A stretch of 11,574 bases of DNA from JAWXBG01 sp034439875 (lineage in GTDB: Bacteria > Bacteroidota > Bacteroidia > Flavobacteriales_D > Sanyastnellaceae): NCBI GenBank assembly GCA_034439875.1, contig JAWXBG010000127.1, positions 1-11,574 of the forward strand, read 5' to 3'. This document shows positions 1 to 6,413 of the stretch, piece after piece (the stretch's first letter is position 1; each line of letters begins with the position of its first letter). A model generated the notes under the pieces. The model was not told the DNA's origin and searched no databases. It saw nothing but the letters and a program-made list of their open reading frames with translations. A program made the position numbers and the translations under genes.

Positions 1-153
1 ATCAAATAAATTAAACCCAGAATCCGCATGGGTGGTCTGTTTTGGGCAATGCGCTGCAGGTCGTGCATGCCGTGGTAAATACCGTTGCGATGCATGTTTA
101 GTTCAATGAAGTGAAATTGAACTATTACATAAATCCAAACCGTCTTATTCCTA
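1..153 (-). repeat. Dispersed non-coding repeat, copy A (runs off the left edge)
   Basis: Read on the minus strand, this stretch aligns in the same order with the plus strand at about 10481-10610. Shared blocks are TAAATCCAAAC at 130-140 (partner 10494-10504), GAAATTGAACTAT at 113-125 (partner 10509-10521), ATGTTTAGTTCAA at 94-106 (partner 10532-10544) and a 21-base block at 9-29 (partner 10590-10610) with one mismatch. The middle is more diverged and has small indels. An 8-bp perfect stem, AGTTCAAT at 100-107 with ATTGAACT at 116-123 and an 8-nt loop, corresponds to a similar hairpin in copy B. A short minus-strand open frame exists here but is not preserved in copy B, so I read the element as non-coding. 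The outer boundary lies beyond base 1. I do not recognise the family. Confidence 0.75.
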
Positions 154-198
154 CCGTGTCTTGAAATCCTTTACTTTGAGCAATCTAAACCGATAACC

Positions 199-1494
199 AT
201 GACAAGTCGCAGAAATTTTTTCGCGCAGGCAAGCGCATTAGCAGGAGCCGTTGTATTGCCATCTATTCTTAACAATGGGAACTTGCGCGCAAACTCAAGG
301 CTCCCCTATTCAGAAAAAAGCGCCGAAGAACTTGTAACTGATGAAGATTTTTGGAATCAAATACGCATGTGTTTTACCATTTCAACGAATATAATAAACT
401 TGAATAATGGAGGTGTAAGTCCTCAACCAAAATCAGTTCAAGATGCACACATCAGGTATTATGAAATGAGCAATGAAGGCCCCAGTTTTTATATGTGGCG
501 CACTCTGGATCAAGGTCGAGAACCATTGAGACAGAAACTTGCATTACTCGCCGGATGCGATGCGGAGGAAATAGCGATCAACAGAAATTCGACAGAAGGA
601 TTAAACACGATCATATTTGGACTAAATCTTAAAGCCGGAGATGAGGTTGTTTTGAGCAAATACGATTATCCAAATATGATGAATGCTTGGCGACAGAGAG
701 AAAAACGCGAGGGCATAGTTCTTAAATGGATAGACCCACAACTTCCTTTTGAGGACGACAACTACATAGTAGACATGTACCGAAAGGCCATTGGACCCAA
801 GACGAAAGTGGTGCATATAACGCACCTCATTAATTGGACAGGACAGATTGTTCCGGCAAAAAAGATTGCAGATATCGCACATGAAAAAGGATGCGAAGTG
901 ATTGTAGATGGAGCTCATTCGTTTGCACATGTAAAACACAAGATCAGCGACACGGGGGCCGATTATTATGCCACTAGCCTGCACAAATGGACATGCGCGC
1001 CATTTGGTTCCGGGTTGCTTTACATTAAAAAGGATAAGATTAAAAATATTTGGGCCCTGCTGAGCAATGACACACCCGATGGCGAGGACATCAGAAAATT
1101 TGAATCGCTCGGCACAAGATCCTTTGCGAGTGAAATGGCCATATCAGCCGCGATTGATTTTCACAACATGATTGGCGATGAACGCAAGGAAGCGCGATTG
1201 AGATATTTGAAAGAATACTGGACTTCAAAGGTGAAAGACATTCCGGGTATCAAGTTTTATTCGCCTCAAGGAGCAGCGTACTCATGCGCCATTGCGAATA
1301 TGGGATTTGAAGGATGGACAGCGGCTCAGATCGAAATCTTTTTATTCGAGAAAGTGAAAGTGCACACGGTTGCCATTACCTACCAAAAAGTAAATGGTAT
1401 ACGTGTTACACCGCATGTTTATACGAGTTTGGCAGATTTGGACAAATTAGTCGCGGGAATAAAAATGTTGAGTAAAGCACCGATTCCGGGTTAG
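199..1494 (+). CDS. Tat-exported class V aminotransferase-fold PLP enzyme (isopenicillin-N epimerase-like)
   Basis: This 431-residue protein has the fold-type I PLP-dependent class V aminotransferase layout. It begins with a twin-arginine signal (SRRNFF at residues 3-8, then a hydrophobic ASALAGAVVL stretch), which predicts folded export across the inner membrane. VIVDGAH (235-240 region) supplies the cofactor-ring aspartate D237, and YATSLHKW (257-264) carries the presumed Schiff-base lysine K263. NRNSTEG (128-134) fits the phosphate/cofactor-contacting region, and GTRSFA (305-310) is also typical of the family. The family includes cysteine desulfurases, kynureninases and isopenicillin-N epimerases; the best resemblance is to the 'isopenicillin N epimerase family' seen with Tat signals, but the true substrate cannot be told from sequence. 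The start at 199 is chosen because it places the RR motif at the N-terminus. It stands alone, convergent with gldH; 1495-1712 between them shows only a weak bulged hairpin (1598-1616) without a T-run. Confidence 0.88.
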   Translation: MTSRRNFFAQASALAGAVVLPSILNNGNLRANSRLPYSEKSAEELVTDEDFWNQIRMCFTISTNIINLNNGGVSPQPKSVQDAHIRYYEMSNEGPSFYMWRTLDQGREPLRQKLALLAGCDAEEIAINRNSTEGLNTIIFGLNLKAGDEVVLSKYDYPNMMNAWRQREKREGIVLKWIDPQLPFEDDNYIVDMYRKAIGPKTKVVHITHLINWTGQIVPAKKIADIAHEKGCEVIVDGAHSFAHVKHKISDTGADYYATSLHKWTCAPFGSGLLYIKKDKIKNIWALLSNDTPDGEDIRKFESLGTRSFASEMAISAAIDFHNMIGDERKEARLRYLKEYWTSKVKDIPGIKFYSPQGAAYSCAIANMGFEGWTAAQIEIFLFEKVKVHTVAITYQKVNGIRVTPHVYTSLADLDKLVAGIKMLSKAPIPG

Positions 1495-1712
1495 AAGAGT
1501 CGAGAAAATTTGGCCGGAATGAATTTATCAGAATTCACAATAATTCGGAATTTGGTTGAAACGGGAAAGAGGTTTTTAGAGGTTCCAAATTGGATGGGGC
1601 CGAAATAAATCGGGCCGGTTATCGCTGGCCGACGTAGCTCAAACCACAAATTGATAAAATTTTACTTGACACTTAACACAGAATCAGAAATAAACGATCG
1701 AGAGATTCAGTC

Positions 1713-2186
1713 CTATTTGATACCGTATTTACCAATGCGAATACCAATATCATTTATACCATTGAGTTGGTCGGTGCGCATTGCCTGAAAAACTCGGATG
1801 TGATAAGTACCGGTTAAAGGAAAGCGTATTCCCTCTTTGTAGATATGCCTGCTTTCATATAGATCTCCTAATCCTTTTCCATACCACCTACCTGTTGGAT
1901 CGCTTAAAGTGCACTCGAGAGTATCAACTGCTTTTTTTCCATTTGGAAAAGAGAGCTCATTGAATGTGTAAAGATTGCTGTAACCGTAAGATTCGCTGTT
2001 GCGAACATTCATATAAAAATTGTATAGACTTACGGTATCGGTTATCTCAAAAGTAAAGTGAAAAGAACTGTCCTTATGCCACAGAGCACCGGGGACCTCA
2101 ACATTCTCTTCGAACAGAGACGAGGGATCGCAGGAAAATAAAAGCAATGAAAAAAGAAGAACAATGAGAGAAATGTAGATCCTCAT
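1713..2186 (-). CDS. gldH: Gliding motility lipoprotein GldH
   Basis: The product is 157 residues with a lipoprotein signal peptide: a basic start, a hydrophobic core (ISLIVLLFSLLL) and a lipobox LFSC with the lipidated cysteine at C19. The body matches the GldH family pattern: a VPGALWHKDS segment, FEITDTVSLYNFYMNVRN, YSNLY, ELSFPNGKKAVDTLECTLSDPTGRWYGKG split over residues 80-105, and a closing GTYHIRVFQAMR plus INDIGIRI. GldH is a lipoprotein required for gliding motility in Flavobacterium, where it is needed for stable GldK/T9SS function; family members also occur in non-gliding Bacteroidota. Its ATG overlaps the stop of the upstream RicT-like gene (ATGA, 2183-2186), so translation is probably coupled and the two genes share a transcript. 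The identification rests on recognised family motifs and length; whether this organism glides cannot be said. Confidence 0.88.
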   Translation of the reverse strand: MRIYISLIVLLFSLLLFSCDPSSLFEENVEVPGALWHKDSSFHFTFEITDTVSLYNFYMNVRNSESYGYSNLYTFNELSFPNGKKAVDTLECTLSDPTGRWYGKGLGDLYESRHIYKEGIRFPLTGTYHIRVFQAMRTDQLNGINDIGIRIGKYGIK

Positions 2187-3679
2187 GTCGACGGTGGTTC
2201 CGGGGGTTTGCCTTCTTGTTTGTTTCTATTGTCGCCTCTCCTGCGGTTTTCATTTTGTTGAGGACCTCCCTCAGGTCTTGGTGGACGAGGACCCTGAGGT
2301 CTTTCACCTTGCGGTTTATCGCCTTGAGGAGGGCGAGGACCTTGTGGTTTTCTTTCTCCCTGTTGAGGTTTGTTGCCATTTGGAGGACTTCCGCCCTCAG
2401 GTTTTGGTCCATCAGCACGTGGGGATCTTTCACCTTGTGGTTTGCCACCATCATTGCGAGGAGGTCTATTTGCTTCAGGGCGAGGAGGACGATTGCCTTG
2501 AGGTTGGTTGGGTCTATTTCCTTGGGGAGCAGACTTAGGCTGAGCATTTGCTCCGGGTTTTGAGCCACCCTTTTTCTTTCTATTTTTCTTTTGGTCGAAT
2601 CGAGTAAGACTATCCTGTCCAACTACATTTCCATAAGTAGACTCTTCTTCTTTAACCTCTTCTTCGAGAACAAACTCATGGATGTCTTCCGGTTTGTTCC
2701 CTGATTTATTGAGGGCAAGTATTTCGTGCACAGCGCTCACAGAAAGGGCAACAGGAGATTCGTGTTCGTGTCCTTCAACCGTGAAAAACATCATTCGACG
2801 GAAAATGTCTGTCTTAAAATGATATGCAGTCCCTTTGGCCAGTTGCAGGCGAGTGTTTGCAGAAGGAATATCTTTTACTGCTTCCACATATTGATCGAGC
2901 TCGTAATTCAGGCAGCATTTCAGTTTGCCACATTGACCAGCCAGCTTAGTTGGATTCAAAGAAAGTTGCTGATACCTCGCTGCGCTCGTGCTTACCGACC
3001 TAAAATCGGTTAACCAAGTAGAACAGCAAAGCTCGCGGCCACACGAACCAATGCCGCCCAATCGTCCTGCTTCAGCGCGATACCCGATCTGACGCATTTC
3101 TATTTTCACCCGGAATTCTTCGGCGAATCTTTTTATTAACTCGCGAAAATCAACGCGGTCTTCGGCGGTATAGAAAAAAGTTGCGCGTGTTTTGTCGCCT
3201 TGATATTCCACATCACTCAGTTTCATCTGAAGACGAAGCTCAGTTGCAATGGTTCGGGCGCGCATCATGGTGGCTTTTTCACTCAAACGCGCTTCTTGCC
3301 ATTTTTCAATTTCCTCTTGCTTCGATTTGCGCAGAATTTTCTTGAGCTCGAAGTTGTCTTTCACATCCTTCCTCTTCATCTGCATCTTCACCAGTTCACC
3401 GGTTACAGACACAACCCCGATGTCGAAACCAGGACTAACATCTACCGTAACCACATCTCCTGGATATAGCTCTAGTCCGGAGGAGTTTCGATAATATCCC
3501 TTTCTAGAATTTTTGAATCTGACTTCTACGATGTCGAATGCTTTTTGTCCATCGGGCAAAGCAATGCCAGAAAGCCAATCGAATACCTCCAGTTTATTGC
3601 AGCCATAAGTGCCGCAAACGCCGTTATTCTTACAACCTGTGGGAAGACCCCCGCTAGTACTACAACTTGAACAACCCAT
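2183..3679 (-). CDS. ricT: PSP1-domain protein, RicT (YaaT) homologue with long Pro/Arg/Gly-rich tail
   Basis: The 498-residue product has three parts. Residues 1-30 carry five cysteines (C3, C6, C16, C22, C27). Residues about 40-275 form the PSP1/RicT domain, with RVDFRELIKRFAEEF near 175-189 and the two diagnostic cysteine pairs CGRELCC (213-219) and CGKLKCC (250-256). Residues about 365-498 are a low-complexity tail made of repeated PQG, RPPR, KPQGER and similar units, presumably disordered and basic. In Bacillus subtilis RicT belongs to the RicA-RicF-RicT complex, which binds iron-sulfur clusters and affects RNA processing; the cysteines here fit cluster binding, but RicA/RicF are not in this window. 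Position after holB matches the holB-yaaT order of Firmicutes, supporting orthology. It overlaps gldH by 4 nt. The tail DNA generates spurious long open frames on both strands. Confidence 0.85.
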   Translation of the reverse strand: MGCSSCSTSGGLPTGCKNNGVCGTYGCNKLEVFDWLSGIALPDGQKAFDIVEVRFKNSRKGYYRNSSGLELYPGDVVTVDVSPGFDIGVVSVTGELVKMQMKRKDVKDNFELKKILRKSKQEEIEKWQEARLSEKATMMRARTIATELRLQMKLSDVEYQGDKTRATFFYTAEDRVDFRELIKRFAEEFRVKIEMRQIGYRAEAGRLGGIGSCGRELCCSTWLTDFRSVSTSAARYQQLSLNPTKLAGQCGKLKCCLNYELDQYVEAVKDIPSANTRLQLAKGTAYHFKTDIFRRMMFFTVEGHEHESPVALSVSAVHEILALNKSGNKPEDIHEFVLEEEVKEEESTYGNVVGQDSLTRFDQKKNRKKKGGSKPGANAQPKSAPQGNRPNQPQGNRPPRPEANRPPRNDGGKPQGERSPRADGPKPEGGSPPNGNKPQQGERKPQGPRPPQGDKPQGERPQGPRPPRPEGGPQQNENRRRGDNRNKQEGKPPEPPST

Positions 3680-3770
3680 ATTATTTTGTTATCTTTCTCT
3701 ATTGTCCGGAAGTGATTTGCTGCACAAACATTAAAAATGTAGTTCCGCAGACTTCTCTGATATAATCTGT

Positions 3771-3778
3771 CAAACTTA
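3771..3778 (-). promoter_or_regulatory. Candidate Bacteroidota -7 box for ricT-gldH
   Basis: On the minus strand the sequence reads TAAGTTTG, an exact match to the Bacteroidota primary sigma -7 consensus TAnnTTTG. It lies about 91 nt upstream of the ricT start in the 140-nt gap behind holB. I could not find a TTG-type -33 box at the usual spacing; the nearest TTG is only about 12 nt upstream. It may allow ricT-gldH to be transcribed separately from holB, but an 8-base match in A/T-rich DNA is weak evidence. Confidence 0.25.
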
Positions 3779-3819
3779 GTGGAAAAAATCCAATTTTGCT
3801 TCAGAAGGCGAAAAGGCTG

Positions 3820-4953
3820 CTACTGCGCCTCCCTGGTGAGCAGTTTGTGGGTTTTGAAGGAAAGGTCTGAAAAAATGAGTTTAGCGTATCCGTTTCGGCC
3901 GATATCCAAGTGTGCATCATTCAGTACCTCCATGAGTTGCTGCGCATTGAGGTCGTTTATGAAGCGAGAAAATTTAATTGAAAAGGCCTTTTCATTGTCG
4001 CTCATTCTGGCCAACTCCTCTCCAGCATAGTTGAGAATTAGGTTTTGCCTGATTTGGTCGAGGGCATATGTCAGAAAGTGCTTTTGATCATCGCGCGATA
4101 GGTCCGTCATCTCTTCGGCCCAACGTATAATGGCAATTGCATCGCGCGAGTAGCACATTCGCATCCAGCGCTGAAACTGTTCGAAGAAAAGCGCATTCGG
4201 GTCTTGCGCTGCGGCCAATTGTCTTGAACGAAACCAGTCGCCCTGAGTGTAATGCGCTATCTGTGCAGCCTTTTCGGGGTCTACACCATTTTGAATCAAT
4301 CCATTTTCAATATCTTGATCTCGGAGGCGAGGAACCTGGACAACTTGTGTTCTCGATAAAATAGTAGCCAGCATATTTTCTGTGCTATGTGCTACCAGGA
4401 AAAACAGGGTATGATCAGGGGGTTCTTCTATGATTTTGAGCAGCTTATTAGCCGTGTCATTCTTAATCATATCGGCAGCCCAGATGACCATGAACTTGTA
4501 GTCCCCTTCGTAGGATCTCAGAGCAAGTTTTCTGACGATGTTTCCAGCTTCGGATACAGGGATTTGGAATTGCTTGTTTTCGCTTGTCAAGCGGCTTCTC
4601 CATGCATCAAGATCGAGGTAGGGATCTTCGAGTATTGCGGCCCTCCATTTTGCAGAGTAATCGTCAGAATAAGTTTCTCTCGGAGCCGAATGAATGTTGA
4701 AGTAGGGAAACGAAAAATGCAGATCCGCATGTTGAAGTGAATTCATTTTTCGACAAGAAGGGCATTCCCCACAGGAGTCTTCCTCAGTTCTTTTTGTACA
4801 CAAAACATATTGTGCAAAAGCAAGAGCGACTGATAGAGCACCACTTCCTTCAGGACCGAGAAAAAGTAAGGCATGGGCAATTCTCCCTTCACGAAAAGAC
4901 GAGCGAAGCCTTCTCTTCACATCGTCTTGTCCTATTACATCTGCGAATCTCAT
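3820..4953 (-). CDS. holB: DNA polymerase III delta-prime subunit (clamp-loader)
   Basis: This 377-residue protein is the AAA+ clamp-loader subunit delta'. The N-terminus FADVIGQDDVKRRL is the classic start of the RFC/DnaX/delta' fold. HALLFLGPEGSGALS (27-41) sits at the Walker A position but lacks the GK[ST] lysine, so nucleotide binding is unlikely, as is known for delta' subunits such as that of E. coli. A zinc-binding cysteine set follows (C52, C61, C64, C67). ANKLLKIIEEPP (168-179) and TILSRTQVVQVP (197-208) are strong delta'/DnaX markers, although the usual SRC is SRT here. It loads the beta sliding clamp together with delta and tau/gamma. The next gene downstream is ricT, a pairing also seen in Firmicutes; recO lies upstream on the same strand, 277 nt away. 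The stop is TAG at 3822-3820. Confidence 0.92.
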   Translation of the reverse strand: MRFADVIGQDDVKRRLRSSFREGRIAHALLFLGPEGSGALSVALAFAQYVLCTKRTEEDSCGECPSCRKMNSLQHADLHFSFPYFNIHSAPRETYSDDYSAKWRAAILEDPYLDLDAWRSRLTSENKQFQIPVSEAGNIVRKLALRSYEGDYKFMVIWAADMIKNDTANKLLKIIEEPPDHTLFFLVAHSTENMLATILSRTQVVQVPRLRDQDIENGLIQNGVDPEKAAQIAHYTQGDWFRSRQLAAAQDPNALFFEQFQRWMRMCYSRDAIAIIRWAEEMTDLSRDDQKHFLTYALDQIRQNLILNYAGEELARMSDNEKAFSIKFSRFINDLNAQQLMEVLNDAHLDIGRNGYAKLIFSDLSFKTHKLLTREAQ

Positions 4954-5230
4954 TTATTCTTCTTGGGCGACAAAGATGAATCTAAGTTCACCTGTTTTGA
5001 AGATGAGTTAAAGAAAAATATTCGAAAGCTGGACAATGAGAATGAATCACTTTTGTTTTTGAAAAATGATGTTCACCGACACATGTTTCGTTATCCCAGA
5101 TTTTGCAATTGAAAAGCGTAAAGGCAAAAAGGAGTTTAGCTCTCGCAAGACTTTTAATTGAAAGTGCCCGTCATTGCAAACTTTCAGTGATTTAATTGAT
5201 TTCAAGTGCAAAATCTGCGTTGAACAAAGA
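4954..5230. other. Non-coding gap between recO and holB
   Basis: This 277-base gap lies between two co-directional minus-strand genes. No protein family is recognisable in any frame. It contains a perfect 7-bp inverted repeat, TGAAAGT at 5159-5165 and ACTTTCA at 5180-5186, with a 14-nt loop. It is not followed by a clear T-run on either strand, so it is not a convincing terminator. The tetranucleotide-rich AATTGA motif recurs near 5107, 5155 and 5192. Minus-strand sequence just upstream of holB contains ATCTTTG, a poor -7 match. The gap suggests recO and holB have separate promoters, but I cannot place them. Confidence 0.4.
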
Positions 5231-5935
5231 TCAATCGGAAAAAACCTCGTGCAGTACTGAAGTGGACTTGATTTCGAAGCGCATATCGAGATGTTGTTTG
5301 AGATAAGCGATGAGCGTTTCGGTAATATTGCGGCGTTCCGTTTGGTTTGCAGCGATAGAAAAAACATCGCTATCTGTTGATGCCAATGCGGCCAGCACAG
5401 CGCATTCTCTTTCATTGAGCAATGAAGGTTGGGCAGAAAAACCAGAGGAAATTTCGCCCGAGGCAAGATCAAACCGCTTGGCTTGAACATCGAGCAATTG
5501 GATTTCAAAACCATAATGTGAGCATAATCCACAGAGAAATGCAATTGGAAAATTTGCAGGACTAGCAGCTTGATCAAGGGCAATGGCAGAATTGCAAATA
5601 AATTTAAAAAGACCGACATTGATGTAGTCGTTGTGCAAAGTTTTGTGCAACAACTCGCTACAGAAAAGAGCAATAGAAGCTTTTACAGGATCGAAAGGAA
5701 TAGATTGAAAAGCATAAGCAGAGTTGAGCTGTGTAAGGTTATGAATGTTCGCGTTTTCGCGCAAATGCGCTTCTAGTTCTACTATAGTGAGAGGCGCTAG
5801 GAGGTGATTATTTTTACTTCGATTGCCTTTGCCCTTGCGCACCATAAAAGATTTTAATCCCTCCGTTTCGAGCAAGATATGTGCAATACGACTATAGTCT
5901 CCGTAGGCGATGGAATGGATAATAATGCCTTTCAT
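5231..5935 (-). CDS. recO: DNA repair protein RecO
   Basis: With the start chosen at 5935 the protein is 234 residues, the usual RecO length in the phylum. The N-terminal OB-fold is recognisable: MKGIIIHSIAYGDYSRIAHI, LLETEGLKSFMVRKGKG, then LLAPLTIVELEAHLRE. The helical middle and C-terminal domain follow, with FCSELLHKTLHN (91-102), a CGLC pair at 135-138 and the ending YLKQHLDMRFEIKST, a typical closing segment. RecO works with RecR (and RecF) to load RecA onto SSB-coated single-stranded DNA. The open frame extends 29 codons further upstream to 6022, but that extension does not resemble RecO and overlaps palindromic repeats, so I reject it. holB lies downstream on the same strand. Confidence in function is high, in the exact start good. 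Confidence 0.9.
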   Translation of the reverse strand: MKGIIIHSIAYGDYSRIAHILLETEGLKSFMVRKGKGNRSKNNHLLAPLTIVELEAHLRENANIHNLTQLNSAYAFQSIPFDPVKASIALFCSELLHKTLHNDYINVGLFKFICNSAIALDQAASPANFPIAFLCGLCSHYGFEIQLLDVQAKRFDLASGEISSGFSAQPSLLNERECAVLAALASTDSDVFSIAANQTERRNITETLIAYLKQHLDMRFEIKSTSVLHEVFSD

Positions 5936-5955
5936 TGAAGCGCGAAGGTAGTAAG

Positions 5956-6051
5956 ATGCAGTTCCTACGAACTGCGGTATACTGCTGACGAGTAAGATTC
6001 CTTTTCTACGGAACTGATGCATCTATACTGCCTAATACCTCACTGCCTAAT
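5956..6051. repeat. Cluster of short inverted and direct repeats upstream of recO
   Basis: A perfect 7-bp palindromic stem, GCAGTTC at 5958-5964 and GAACTGC at 5969-5975, encloses the tetranucleotide CTAC. A related inverted copy, CTACGGAACTGATGCATC at 6006-6023, pairs imperfectly with the GATGCAGTTCC segment at 5956-5966. Then ACTGCCTAAT occurs twice directly, at 6027-6036 and 6042-6051, 15 bases apart. The cluster lies 20-116 bases ahead of the recO start and would be in its 5' leader if transcribed from further upstream. Function is unknown: a leader structure, a REP-like element or a binding site for a dimeric regulator are all possible. Confidence 0.5.
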
Positions 6052-6173
6052 TCCCCCCTATCCACATTCGAAGGTTCAAATCTCCTTAAATGAGGCATAA
6101 ACGGCCTATTTTTTGTACTCATATTTGCGGCAATAGTGAAAGCACTTACACCACCCTTTTCGTAAAATAAGAA

Positions 6174-6265
6174 TTTAAAGATGCAGCATCGTCATTCGTG
6201 ACGGTGTATGTTTAAAGTTAGGTTAGGCAGGGCAATCTTCGGGTTGCCCTGTTACTTTTTAGCCC
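6174..6265 (+). ncRNA. Candidate structured RNA or leader: UUCG-capped hairpin plus terminator-like hairpin
   Basis: Hairpin 1 spans 6174-6216: TTTAAA at 6174-6179 and 6211-6216 can pair as the outer stem, an asymmetric bulge follows, and a 9-bp inner stem (6186-6194 with 6199-6207, two G-U pairs) is capped by TTCG at 6195-6198, a very stable tetraloop in RNA. Hairpin 2 is listed as the terminator at 6228-6265. The upstream transcript start is not identified. The pair could be the 3' end of a small RNA or an attenuator-type leader of the large secreted protein gene at 6414. It does not match tmRNA, SRP RNA or 6S RNA that I can recognise. Confidence 0.3.
6228..6265 (+). terminator. Rho-independent-like terminator, plus strand
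   Basis: CAGGGCAA at 6228-6235 and TTGCCCTG at 6244-6251 form a perfect 8-bp stem with an 8-nt loop, followed by T-rich sequence (TTACTTTTT, then a second T-run from 6265). The T-tract is interrupted, so strength is uncertain. No plus-strand coding region ends upstream, which implies a non-coding or leader transcript, or none. Confidence 0.45.
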
Positions 6266-6413
6266 TTTTTTACAAAGCCTCTTTTTCTAGAGGTGCCCCC
6301 GAATGTTGACTTGAGTTTCCAGTCTATTCTGCGCAAAAGCGAGCTATTGCTCCGGCGCATCGAAACTCTTTGCCACATAGATGCGTACAAAACCGACCTT
6401 ATATACAATTAAA

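Larger units (their letters stand above)
5936..6413. other. Intergenic region between divergent recO and the large secreted protein gene
   Basis: No gene is supported in these 478 bases. The recO-proximal part (5956-6051) is packed with short repeats. The middle (6174-6265) contains two consecutive hairpins, listed separately. Nearer the downstream gene, CCTCT and AGAGG at about 6279-6294 form a further small hairpin. I found no convincing TAnnTTTG promoter with a matched -33 box on either strand; CATATTTG at 6120-6127 (+) is the nearest, with one mismatch. Confidence 0.5.

Noticed and set aside
1..95. A short minus-strand open frame in repeat copy A
   Set aside because: The corresponding positions of copy B contain stops and indels, so the reading frame is not conserved.
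1598..1616. Bulged hairpin between the aminotransferase and gldH as a bidirectional terminator
   Set aside because: The stem is interrupted and no T-run follows on either strand.
2098..2622. Long open frames on both strands across the 3' end of the RicT-like gene (2098-2622 minus; 2185-2538 and 2216-2563 plus)
   Set aside because: They are shadows of the repetitive Pro/Arg/Gly-rich tail, whose codon composition removes stops in other frames; none has family motifs, and the frame of ricT continues smoothly from its conserved domain.
4873..5112. A 79-codon plus-strand frame crossing the holB start into the recO-holB gap
   Set aside because: Half of it is antisense to holB; the rest is polar sequence with no homologous family or start signal.
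5047..5673. A 208-codon minus-strand frame overlapping recO and the gap after it
   Set aside because: It is out of frame with a clearly conserved recO over most of its length, and its translation shows no recognisable domain or credible start.
5936..6022. Upstream in-frame extension of recO by 29 codons
   Set aside because: The extra residues do not resemble the RecO N-terminus, while MKGIIIHSIAYGDYS matches it, and the extension overlaps the palindromic repeats.
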